NCBI GenBank assembly: GCA_033819885.1
Contig: JAQYUZ010000066.1
Coordinates: 1 to 53,069 of the forward strand
Length of the DNA stretch: 53,069 bases
DNA from: Microbotryomycetes sp. JL201
Taxonomy: Eukaryota > Basidiomycota > Microbotryomycetes
Reading direction: 5' to 3'
This document shows positions 43,541-52,992 of this stretch, one piece after another. The translations under genes were made by a program, and so were the position numbers. Position 1 is the stretch's first letter. The number at the start of each line of letters is the position of its first letter. The notes beneath the pieces were generated by a model. That model saw only the letters and a program-made list of their open reading frames with translations. It was not told the origin of the DNA and made no database searches.

Positions 43541-46500
43541 TCAGCAACAAGAGTGCGACCAGCCATTCAATGACGTGTGCGCGCCGCCATTCGCATCAGG
43601 ATATGGGGTCTGCTTGGTCCAGTCTGTTGCAGGCACATGAGTGTACCTTACAGAAGCACCGCTGATTGGCACTGGCGCAATTGCGCTCGATGAATTGTAG
43701 TCATATGCCGCAGGGTGAACCGCCGTTGGACCGACTGCGCCCAGCGAATTACCGTACAGGTCAAGATAGTCGCCTCCTGATGGAGGGAGCACTGTTGACG
43801 AGGAAGCAGGGTATCCTCCAGCAGACAACAAAGGATCGAGCAGGGGAGCAGGTGGCAGTTGAACTCGCGAACCGTCGAGCTCTGTAATCGCGGCAGTTTC
43901 GTCTGAGAACGCAGGCTGGTGCATAAAATCGTCGCTCCATCGCGATTCATACGAGTAGGCCAGAGAGGGCGAGGGTACGCGAGCATCTGCTCAGCAAGCG
44001 GCGAATCAGCTTTTGTGTGAAGAGCTGAGTGAGGCCCGACATACATTGTGCGCGCATTGAGCGTGCTGGATCACGTGCGACACGCCCAGCATTCAGTTGC
44101 TCGAGACGCTCAGCGGCAAGCGGCGTAAAATAACAAGCGAGTTCCAAAGCGGACGTTAGCCTGGTTTGCGTTGATCAGCCGGAGCTCCCAGTTTTTCGGT
44201 CGAGGAAACATTTACCAGCCAAGCTCAACTTCGCTTAATTCGCACTCTGGTGCGAGCGGTCCGGCTGGAGTTGGTTCTCCTGCGCGCTGAGAGGCGATGA
44301 CGGCCCACGAGGGCAACGCCTCGAGCTGAACTACGAGGTGATAGATTACGCTGCACAATTGATCATGAGCGCGGCGCATGTAGTGTCGGACCCACAGTAG
44401 ACACTTACTGCTTGTCACGCGAGTCGATGTAGACCTGTCGTGGCATCGTGAGCAAGAGCCATGACACTGATCATCGTATCGAGCTCACTTTCGAGTAGAA
44501 GGCTGAGAGTTTGAGACATTTGCGCACCCTTTGATCGGATAAGGCATACAATTCAGCCAAAGCAGCATGTTCTTCCGATTCGACTTCGCGATCAAATTGT
44601 TTTCGCAAAAACTCGTGCGTCAGGTTGACGAGGTCGATCAGCCGATTGTCCATCCGCACGGCAATGAGCAGGTCGATTTCAATGTCGTGGTCACTGCCCG
44701 GGACGCGTTGCTGCTGGTGTTGAAGGCTGACAAGGCGGCGGTGAAGCGATTGAACGGCAGTGTGGGCATTGTCAATCCATTTCCACAGCTGTGGAACGCT
44801 GTGCAGGAAATCAAAGTTTGGCGATCGAGCTGCAGAAAGAACTTGCATGAGCATCCGCGCAAGCCTGGCGGCGCATAGTCCACTGACAGGACGAGATTCG
44901 GGCATATGTTCTCTGCAGCGCGCAGACCCAGAAGCCCGTAAGAGCGAGTGCGTCCTCGATTTGCTTTGGTGCCAGTGGCCCCTCAAAGACTTGATCAAGC
45001 GCGTTGGCCAAGCCGTCCCTCTCAAGGTCAGGCAGCACGATACCTGCATCGAGTGTTAGTGAGCGATACTCAACAAGCGAATTGCCGGCCTACCTGTCCC
45101 GTGAAACAACTCTGCGATATCATCGTCGGTGATGAACAGCGGACTATTTGAGTAGGCGGCAACTCGAGCATCACACTCGTACAATGTCCGGCCGACCGAC
45201 TGCTTGATCCGCAGTATCTCTGCAGGAGACACATCCATTCTTTGAATATCTTCAAACATGCCAGTGACGTTGCGCAAGAAAAATCTCGACTTGACTGGCT
45301 TGACTTTAGACACTGTAAGACGGTGACATTCAGTCTCAGATGCTTCCCATATTGCTCGATAGGCTCACACATGAGCATTTGGATACAGGCCACCAGAATC
45401 TCGATGTTGTCTTTCGACGCCAATTGCAAGATCTCCGGCCGCGAGCAAAGGCTTGTGGCGCGATCAGCGAGTGCACGCCAAGCACTCTCTCGACGTGTGC
45501 CTGCCGTCAGCAGAAAGTCCTTTGAAGGTTGAACTTGAGTTATATTGAAATCTGGTCCAGCGACACCGATCAAAGCCTGCAGAGGCGATAAGTTTGCGGA
45601 ACGAGGGGAATCGCGCACCAGACCTCACCGAATGGGGGCTTGCTCGAGCACCGAGCGATGCCAGTATCGCAACAATGACTTCCCCTTGAATGTCGAGGCG
45701 GGAGAGGTTGGTTTTCAGGTAGGAAAGGCGGTTGGCGAACGTGTGAAAGGCAGGAAGATGGAAACAGCAGGAATGTTGCGATGCTACGGAGATGAGTCTG
45801 TGTCAGAACGTGATGGAGAAGATTCTCTTTCGGGCATGCTTGCCTTCGAGCAGATGCAAAGTAAGAGATGAGGCCATGGCTGGCCGCGCGAGTTGCCAAT
45901 CGATGCTACGCTCGCCAATGTTGGACTTGAGAAAGCTGTCCCACAGCGACGTCAAGTCCGTCTGCCCTGGCGGTTTCGAGAGTGATCCGCTTGATATGCG
46001 CGTGAAAAGCTCGGAAGTCGCTTTCGGCGGCGTCACATCACTGATGTCTATCTCTGCCATCATGGCCTTTGACGAACGAGACTTTCCAACTTGCAACGAG
46101 CTACGATGAGCGTGGTCAGCACCGGCATTCGCCGGACATGAACTCGGTGGAACATACAGTGAGACCTCTTCATTCCACTCGCACTTTTCTCGACGCTTGC
46201 TGCACTTGTTGCACTTTGGCCACCTCCTGTCGCATTTGACCTGCAAAGATTGTCGCAGTCAAAGTCAGCAATGCGCGCTCAAGTTGGCCGTGTCGCAGGG
46301 ACGAACCTTGCGCAAGCGACAACGGTGACAAGACTGTGGGCAACTAGGATGTCAGAGATCGGAAGAAACTGCGATGAAGCTCAGTTTGAATGATTGACCT
46401 TGTCCGCCACTTGCGAGATGCCATCGAGCTCGTCAGCTTTGGTGAGTTTCTTGGCGGCTGGTCCAGAGCTCGTGTCCCGGCTCGGCAGTGCGCCGTCATC

Positions 46501-46671
46501 ATAGTGACTTTGGCTGCTGGCCCCGACGGAGTACAGTGGGTTGGAAACTTCGCTGACCACCAAATCTGCCTTGCCCGCGCCGCCTGAAGCCGTGGCCAGG
46601 ATCGCCGACTTTGGCAAGGACGTGACGAGCGGCAGCTGGCTGGTTGACGCTGTAGGGTAAACCGTGTGCAT
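43541..46671 (-). CDS. Zn2Cys6 transcription factor 2
   Basis: Starts MHTVYPTASTSQLPLVTS at 46671. The zinc cluster is split by an intron: SCHRCRLRK then VKCDRRWPKCNKCSKRREKC, giving CX2CX6CX6CX2CX6C, the canonical spacing. The middle region has EILVACIQMLMCEPIEQYGK, MSKVKPVKSRFFLRNVTGMF (first residue not a start), DVSPAEILRIKQSV and PLFITDDDIAELFHGTG, consistent with the shorter fungal-specific transcription factor domain 2 type of regulator. LIDLVNLTHEFLRKQFDREV follows. The C-terminal exon is disordered (MHQPAFSDETAAITELDGSR), ending NGWSHSCC. Many small introns; internal joins were not all worked out. PPT2 is 174 bp upstream on the same strand. Targets are unknown. Confidence 0.78.
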
Positions 46672-46844
46672 GCTCCGACGAGACCAATCACATCAGACGG
46701 CGAGACAGTAAAGGGCTAGCTCCGCCCGGTGACTGGTTTGAGGCGCGAGTCGGAGCTTTGCGGGCGTCGTCGCGCGCTGCCGGCGTCGGCCCCCGTTGGT
46801 CGTCGCTGCAGCCTCTGCCTGCGTCTTGACACTAGGCGAGATGG

Positions 46845-47311
46845 TCACACAACAGTCTGCTCTGCGACAACGTATGCGATGACGAGGTCGTTGTCGTGGG
46901 ACAGAGACAAGTGGAGCCGCAGCTCGCCCGAGCGACTATCGCCCTCCATGTCCAAGCTCAGTGCTGGTTTGCCGTCGTGCTTCGACAAGTGGAAATGCTT
47001 CCATGTTGGTCTATGTACCGGAAAGATTGCCTTGTAACCTGCTTCCTTGGCGGCCCAGCTGGTCCGATCAAACATGAATAAGCGCTCAACAGCAATGACA
47101 CCAGGCATTGGTGGTGAGCACATGCTCACCGAGTACCAAGATAGAGTTCTTCGCGCGCAGACGTCCACGCCGCCAGTTGTCGAAGGTCTCGTAGCTCGTC
47201 CTCCTCGGTCGAGCTCAGAATGCGCCGAGCCAATCGATCGGCCCCTCTGCGGGCAATCAAGGACCTCAATCGGACCAAAGACAGCAGGTCGACACCGACG
47301 CCCATGATCAT
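46845..47311 (-). CDS. PPT2: Holo-[acyl-carrier-protein] synthase, mitochondrial (AcpS-type 4'-phosphopantetheinyl transferase)
   Basis: Transfers phosphopantetheine from CoA to the mitochondrial acyl carrier protein. Starts MIMGVGVDLLSLVRLRSLIA, with GVGVD as the Mg-binding N-terminal motif. RRILSSTEEDELRDLRQLAA follows. An intron at 47059-47129 joins YLGTR to WAAKEAGYKAIFP, restoring the WxxKEAxxKA motif. LRLHLSLSHDNDLVIAYVVA is the C-terminal strand pair (SxSH). About 130 residues, typical of AcpS-type enzymes. The frame stays open upstream of the ATG at 47311 but without another ATG, so a mitochondrial presequence is not obvious; an upstream exon could supply it. Confidence 0.88.
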
Positions 47312-47581
47312 GGCGGCGTGCAAGCTCGTGGCAGCAGTCAAATCCTTAGGCTCAATGCTCACGTGACTGAGGGCGATTCGGCCCCTCCGTGCTTTCACCC
47401 CACAGTTACGCTGACGCTTTGAGCGGTTTATGGTGAGATACCGGCCCCAAAACGCCGCCGGTGATCTGCATACTTTGAAGCGCCAACATTAGAACAGCTG
47501 GCAGGTGGACTCGCAGGGACAGAACAAACAGACTCGATGCATTGCATATATACTAACAGAGCTCATAGAGCTTTTTTTATC

Positions 47582-48880
47582 CTAGAGCGTAGTGAAGCGC
47601 ACTGCGAGACAAAGGCTCGAGTCAGCTTGAGTAATCTCAGGCGCTATTGCGCTAAACTGACAGTAAGGCTTGACAACGTCGACGCCGTTAGGGAACATCT
47701 TGTGTGCATCCTCAGTCTTGACCTGTAAGATGTTCAGAGAGATCAATACCAGCGGCAAATAGATTTGGCGAATGCCTTTACCGAAGGGTGCACAATAACC
47801 TTTCCGCCGGGCTGCCAGTTGGCGGGCGTCGTGATCTGCAACGGTGCGAAGTTCAGCGGTTGTTCTAATCGTCATTGAGCATGCGCACCTTGTTCTTGTC
47901 GCCGAGCTGGAGTGAATCGACGCAACGCAGAATCTCGGAGAACATGCGACCAGTTGAGGCCTGAAGGGACGAAATATTAGCACCGGACCGCCGAGCTTCC
48001 GAAGAGTGTGCACGGATACTCACAGGGTAGGTCAGGACCAGGCGGATAGTCTGTAAGTGTCGAGCCTCCCGTCAGTATGCTCGATGAATCACATCCGATG
48101 AGGCAATGCGAACCTTCTTAGGGTCGATGACGTAGACCGAACGGACGGTGAAAGGAATGCTACATCAGGCGCGTGTATGTTAGCAGCAGTCGCTCCATGA
48201 TGTACTCGCCAAGAACCTACCCTTTCTCGTCCAAGTTGGTCAAGTCTTGCTCGTCAAGCATGTCGTACAGCTTGGCGACCTCGCGAGTGGGATCAGCGAT
48301 AATGGGGAACTTGAGGTCGACATTGTTGACCTCGTTGATGCTGAATGAGGTACGCGGCGTCAGATAATCTGCACACAGCGATCGGTATATAGCCATCAAC
48401 GTACTCGGCGATCCACTCGTCGTGTGATTTGAGCTCGTTGCAGGACAAGCCAATCGTCTTGACACCGCGTTTCTGGAACTCGGGCTGCAGCTTGGCAACC
48501 TCGCCTAGCTCAGTGGTGCAAACGGGCGTGAAATCGCTGCAAGCGTGAGCAGAGGCGTGTGAGAGAGGGTGAATGGCGCTGTGGTTCGTGAATGCTTACG
48601 CCGGGTGCTGAAAGGCAAGCAACTCGTCAGGACGTGGCCGCAAGCGGGATGATGTGTGCACTCACGGAGAACAAGATGACCCATGAGTCTCCGATATACT
48701 CGTGGAACGAGATGGGACCCTGCAGATAATACATTCACAATCGTGCGAGCACGTTTCCGCATCGGCCGATCAGCCAGCTGCCCGTTGCCACAATCAGCCG
48801 TCCGTGCAACGCACCTGAGTAGTTTCTGCCTTGAAATCGGGGGCGATGTAACCGAGGCGGAGTCCTTGCTTCTGTGCCAT
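47582..48880 (-). CDS. PRX1: 1-Cys peroxiredoxin (Prx6/Prx1 type)
   Basis: Thioredoxin-fold peroxidase that reduces peroxides with one catalytic cysteine. Starts [20 protein letters not shown]; then [38 protein letters not shown] (peroxidatic Cys in PVCTTE), [72 protein letters not shown] and [12 protein letters not shown]. The C-terminal dimerisation part is [19 protein letters not shown], then [18 protein letters not shown], with the last six residues on a separate exon ending at 47582. The active-site loop is split by two introns around an 8-nt exon (48600-48607). At least seven introns. Without an N-terminal presequence it may be cytosolic. Confidence 0.92.
48600..48607 (-). other. 8-nt internal microexon of the peroxiredoxin gene
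   Basis: Coding strand CACCCGGC, preceded by CCTTTCAG and followed by GTAAGC. It encodes H-P and two bases of A in HPADFTPVC. Flanking introns are 48608-48665 (58 nt, donor GTGAGT) and 48537-48599 (63 nt, acceptor TTGCAG). Confidence 0.85.
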
Positions 48881-49234
48881 GTCTGCTGGACAAAGATGAG
48901 CGACGTTAGCCTGTGAACCTTGGAGGACAGGCGAGCATGGGCGTGACACGCATGGCTGCAAGCCAGCGGACGAGCACGTGTAGCAAGCAACATGGCGTTT
49001 GCGCGACTCACCGGATGTGAGTGCGGATGGAAAGCCAGAGAGCCCGTGGACTCCGCCTGGGCCTCGCGCGCGCGCGATCACGCCATTTGCGCTCGGGCCA
49101 CGATTACGTGGCGCTCAATGAAGCCGATGGAACTATGATGACAGCACAGGTAGCATACACGCGTTTTGAAAGAATTCCACGCACATTGATCTATGGAATG
49201 TCATTTATCAGAATTTTCAGGCTGGCGCTCTCGA
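48881..49234. other. Gene-free interval upstream of the peroxiredoxin gene
   Basis: 354 bases between the peroxiredoxin ATG and the AMMECR1 stop. It should hold the peroxiredoxin promoter. It includes an alternating GC stretch near 49066-49077 (possible Z-DNA-type sequence). No gene seen. Confidence 0.5.
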
Positions 49235-50176
49235 TCAAGTGCCCTCCCGCCACTCGCGCCACTCGTCATATGTCTTTGTCGTCTTCTTGCTCTGATACCT
49301 CGTCAGGCGCAAGCTCGCTCGAATCTCGTCAGTGATCTTGCCACTGTAACCCGCTTTTTGAATGCACGAATCGATCGCTTCGGTCTTTGTCCAGCCTTGC
49401 GCCGTGGCAACGTCAGGCAAGTACGTGGCCGTCAAAACCGCAGGCAGCTTTCTAGGGTTGGCAAGCTTTGGTGTCTGGAACTTTGGAAGGCGCGAGATTG
49501 ACGTATATGTCGGACGCCTTGAGCCAGCGCCGTCTGGGAGAGACAATGAGCTGGCACTGGTGGCGGTGCTGCCAGGCAGAGACGTGATCAGGCCAGGCGT
49601 GGCTGGTGGAAGTGGTCCGAGAGCGGGGTTGGGCAGCTGGATGTAGATTCCGTGTGTCTCGAGGTCCCAGTCCAGATGCGAGTTGCATAATTCGAAATCC
49701 GTGAGCAATGAGATGCTGGCGCAGAAGAAGCAGGTCACGAACGGAGCAATGCACCCTGTCGCTGAAGTTTCTCACCCGCACTCGAGCCGAGGCAGCTCTT
49801 TCAGGGTGATTGGATCGAACCGATGGTCCCTGAATGCACTGTGTCGAGAGTCAGTTTCGTGTGGGCACAAAACGGGTATCCGGCCCCACCTGATGATGGC
49901 ATACTCCCGCAGGCCGTCCCCAATTGGCATAGCTTCGAAGTTGCCGATACATCCACGTAAACGTTTTGAGCCTGAGGAGCGCGACGCAATGTTCCACGTG
50001 ACGAAGAGAGGGCTGCAGTGACCACACTCGTGAGCTCGGTGCCGGATCCAATGAGCGAGACCATCAGCTCACTACTCTGGCGACGGGTCAAACTGAGCCA
50101 CCGGCACTGATGTCTTGTTCAACTTTGCTGCCAGCACATCGAAGCAGTAGTACGCGTGCTCCGCTTGGGCCGCCAT
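49235..50176 (-). CDS. AMMECR1: AMMECR1 domain protein
   Basis: A conserved small protein of unsettled biochemical role found from archaea to humans. Starts MAAQAEHAYYCFDVLAAKLN at 50176. After an intron, YPLFVTWNIASRSSGSKRLR continues into the hallmark RLRGCIGNFEAMPIGDGLRE. Then YAII, SAFRDHRFDPITLKELPRLE, CGISLLTDFELCNSHLDWDL, THGIYIQLPNPAL, an inserted Pro/Ser/Thr-rich loop of about 55 residues, LTATYLPDVATAQGWTKTEA, AGYSGKITDEIRASLRLTRY and QSKKTTKTYDEWREWREGT. All conserved blocks are present; the inserted loop before ATYLPDVA is long for the family. A palindromic E-box lies about 150 bp upstream. Confidence 0.9.
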
Positions 50177-50326
50177 GACGCGGCGCGGGAGTTCTGTGCC
50201 CGGATGACCTCTCGCGAAGGAGGACAGGTGTCGGCACGTAGGACTTGGGGTGGACGAATGTATTCTGACGCGGACAAGGCAGTCGCAAACTTCACGCGCG
50301 ACCGTGGCGCAAGGCGACTAAATCCG

Positions 50327-50336
50327 GTCACGTGAC
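50327..50336. promoter_or_regulatory. Palindromic E-box GTCACGTGAC
   Basis: A perfect 10-bp palindrome about 150 bp upstream of the AMMECR1 ATG, identical to the site in the SND2/ATPase promoter at 30009-30018. bHLH factors of the Cbf1/USF type bind this core. Function here is inferred. Confidence 0.5.
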
Positions 50337-50770
50337 TCTGATCACGTTATATGACAGCGAGAGCAACTTCGGAACCAGGTGCGAGCCGTCTCAGCCTATA
50401 TTTTACTCGCTCTGGGCATCGCGTCCTTCGGCGGTGGATCTCAAAGTCTTGCATTCGCGAACCTGGCCCCGACATTGCCAGGAGTGTCGTTGAAGAAAGT
50501 ATACCTTGTCTCAAAACATATGAAGATGGATTTCAGTGAAACTGTCTTCTTTATTCGCCTGTTGGAGAGGTGGCACCTGGCTACCGGGTGACCGGGGTGT
50601 GTAATTGCACGAGAAGTCTCGGGACGATGGCAAAGCCGCCAAAGGGGCTTCAACACGCATTGTTTATCATAACATCAACGAGCTGCACCAGGGAAGCAAC
50701 GGCAGGTAAAATTCTCGATCATATGGGCTCCAGACGTTACGACGAGAGGGCATTCGCACACTCAGCTCGC

Positions 50771-50815
50771 CACATATATACACACACACACGCACGCACG
50801 CACACATGCACGCAC
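50771..50815. repeat. CA/CG-rich microsatellite
   Basis: An alternating purine-pyrimidine run of TA, CA and GCAC units about 45 bp long, just beyond the 3' end of the small acidic gene. Length is likely variable among strains. Confidence 0.8.
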
Positions 50816-50840
50816 TCGACCTGAATCAATCTATGAAGGT

Positions 50841-51304
50841 TCAAATATGCGATGCGTACATATCGATCGGATATTCTCGTGCTTCCTCGATCCCGTCATC
50901 TTCGTCTTCGCGCTCGAAAGAGTCCTGATCCTCCGTCTCGTCGACACTCATTACATTCACAGCGTCCGTATCGTCTGAGTCGCCCGAGTTTTCTGCAGGT
51001 TTGCCGGTCGAGTGGGTGCCAGCCGCGGACTGCCGCAGACTGCGGACAGTATCGAACAATTCTTGCTCCGTCGAAGGTCGGAGAATGGCTCTCTTGCGAT
51101 CAGCTGTAATCATCGCACTTCAGCAATGCCGCGACCGCCACACTACACAAACCCACCTTTGCGAGTTTCTGCACGATCAAGTTTGCCAAGCATTCTGGAC
51201 AGATATGTCCCCAGACCTAACTGCAGAAGCGTTTGAGCTCGGGAGTTGTCCACTCCATCCTCACAGCTGCTTTCCGCGCGTTTCGAGCTTCGTCTGGGAC
51301 GCAT
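50841..51304 (-). CDS. Small acidic-tailed protein of unknown function
   Basis: Two exons (51157-51304 and 50841-51103) with a 53-nt intron (donor GTGGGT, acceptor ATTACAG) give 136 residues. It starts MRPRRSSKRAESSCEDGVDN, followed by a likely helical part, AQTLLQLGLGTYLSRMLGKL then DRAETRKADRKRAILRP and STEQELFDTVRSLRQSAAG. The C-terminal half is acidic (SVDETEDQDSFEREDEDDGI). I do not recognise it. The basic N-terminus and acidic tail suggest a nuclear or chromatin-linked protein, which is only an inference. The first 35 bases or so of its coding region fall within a sequence that is duplicated 360 bp away. Confidence 0.5.
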
Positions 51305-51341
51305 TAAGTACGGTCATGTCCATCAAGAGGAATACGCTTCG
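51270..51341. repeat. Local duplication, copy 1
   Basis: 72 bases matching 51629-51697 with six substitutions and one 3-base gap. It covers the start codon of the small acidic gene. Read on the plus strand it encodes RFELRLGRIKYGHVHQEEY. Confidence 0.8.
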
Positions 51342-51526
51342 ATTCTCATCCATCTTGTGGCGAGATTTATTTTGCGTCGGCACAACGCAGTACGTGTACA
51401 GGTCGCCTGAATGGGAGCAGGGTAAGTCGCTAAGGAGAATGAGACGACGCCGACCATTCAGTACATGCGCAGTCTCAGCATCATCATGGGATCCGCAAAC
51501 AAATTGGACCAGACCGCCGCAACTAG

Positions 51527-52063
51527 GGCCGTCAAGCAGGCACGTCCCCGTCCCAAAATCGAAGAAAAAAAGAGACCGACTCAATCATCGTTGCAGCTTT
51601 TCCACTCGATAGCGACTGGTGCTGGCGACTTTCCGAGCGGTTCGAGCTTCGTCTGGGACGCCTAAAGTATGGTCATGTCCATCAAGAGCAAGCTTCGGAG
51701 GAAGACCGAGACTTGGCATACCAGGCTCGTATGTCTGCTTGTCTCTGGATTCGCAACATCAAATCGCCTGCCGTAGTCCAAGTCGGCCCCGCTCCCGCAC
51801 GCGACCAGTCATCAACTATGCCGGCAAGAGACGCTCGTCAGGCAGAAGGAGTTGCAACTGCTGCTCAAGATCCACCTGATCATGCCAGTGGCCTGGACAC
51901 GAAGACAGGCGAGTCTCCGATAACGCTGCGTTTTGGCATCTGCCTCAGACGGAACAAGCGAGAGCTGAGGCATTCCAGCTCGTCAATGTCAAGCGAAACC
52001 TGGTATCACCCCACCAAAGCGGACTCAACGTCGCCCATCCAAGCGATTTCATTTACCTCCTAA
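51527..52063 (+). CDS. Possible hypothetical protein fragment or 3' exon
   Basis: An open frame of about 178 codons with no early ATG, so at best a 3' exon. If an acceptor at 51592 (TTGCAG) is used, it starts FPLDSDWCWRLSERFELRLG and continues RLKYGHVHQEQASEEDRDLA, then a disordered S/T/P-rich tail to 52063. The first block is shared with copy 1 of the duplication, where most of it is retained. Not recognised; could be a remnant of a small gene family near a chromosome end. Confidence 0.3.
   Translation, partial: GRQAGTSPSQNRRKKETDSIIVAAFPLDSDWCWRLSERFELRLGRLKYGHVHQEQASEEDRDLAYQARMSACLWIRNIKSPAVVQVGPAPARDQSSTMPARDARQAEGVATAAQDPPDHASGLDTKTGESPITLRFGICLRRNKRELRHSSSSMSSETWYHPTKADSTSPIQAISFTS
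51629..51697. repeat. Local duplication, copy 2
   Basis: 69 bases matching copy 1. Here the plus strand reads RFELRLGRLKYGHVHQEQ and lies within a longer open frame; the ATG of the minus-strand gene is not conserved. Confidence 0.8.
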
Positions 52064-52611
52064 AGCAGGTCCTGCGATCTGAGTGACTCGCGGACCTAGC
52101 GGCGCCGACACCCGACAACACCCATTACTCCAGGCAGACAGAAGAAACGATCTTGTTTGAGTGGCGCTACGACCTGTGAGGTCGTTTGTTGCCTGTTACT
52201 GGCCCAATTTGTTGAAGTCGAGGTTTGTGAAGCTTAAAAATCTTCTTTGTCCGCAGCAGCGTAGTCTCATTCCGTTGCCGATCTGTCCTGTGAATGACCA
52301 AGGGATTGACAGGATTGGAACTCTGTTTGGAATGAGAATATATTAGCTTCGTAGACAATCGAAGCTGTGGCCAGAGGGATAAAAGCCGTGGACAGAGGAA
52401 CGAGTCGCCAAACCACAATTACGAAAACAAGCGACGGGTTTGTTGCGATGGTGGGGCAATGTCAACGCCCACGATTTCGCCCCTCTATGAGGGTGCATCA
52501 ATTAAATTTGGAACGATACAGAGAAGTAAGATTAGAACTCTCAAAAAGAGAATTGCAGAATCCCATTGAACTCGATATCGTCCTCCCATTAGGATTAGCA
52601 TGGCCCCTGCA

Positions 52612-52688
52612 CAAGGATGACACATGCAGTCAGAAAGGGTGCTCTACGGAGCGACATTTTTGCCCGACACGAGTGGCAAGCATCACAT
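52612..52688. repeat. 77-bp direct repeat, left copy
   Basis: Starts CAAGGATGACACATGCAGTC and is identical, by eye, to 52993-53069 at an offset of 381 bp. After it, sequence continues TCGATCAACTTGG. Confidence 0.9.
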
Positions 52689-52883
52689 TCGATCAACTTG
52701 GCTAGGCCGTGTCGTGCTGCAAACGCTCGCCAGGCCAGCACAACGCCTCGTGCCCGCTTTTAATTCCGATTACAGTGCCGCCAGAGCTGCAGATATGGCT
52801 GCACGATGGTCTGTATATGGTGTAAGACGTGCAGTCGTGCTCTGCGTCGGCTCTTGGGTGACAATTGGCCGCGGCGCTGGAGG

Positions 52884-52928
52884 GGCCCGAGCTCAAACAG
52901 TTCAGTCCAAACAGTTTGAGCTCGGGCC
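52884..52928. repeat. Inverted repeat, 15-bp perfect arms
   Basis: GGCCCGAGCTCAAAC at 52884-52898 pairs with GTTTGAGCTCGGGCC at 52914-52928 around a 15-base loop. It sits inside the 381-bp spacing between the two direct repeats. Confidence 0.85.
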
Positions 52929-52992
52929 TCATCGCCGAGCTCGACGAGTCGGCGCTTTTTGATGTACGTCTCCCTTAATGTTGCTTGGACTG

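Larger units (their letters stand above)
50177..50840. other. Gene-free interval with E-box and CA-rich microsatellite
   Basis: 664 bases. The AMMECR1 promoter with GTCACGTGAC lies at 50327-50336. A plus-strand frame at about 50379-50591 starts with a hydrophobic stretch (AYILLALGIASFGG) but has no ATG and no recognised family. A CA-rich microsatellite lies near the right end. Confidence 0.45.

Noticed and set aside
50351-50591. Small secreted-protein gene upstream of AMMECR1
   Set aside because: The hydrophobic frame lacks an ATG, and the nearby ATG at 50351 is in another frame; no convincing splice joins them.
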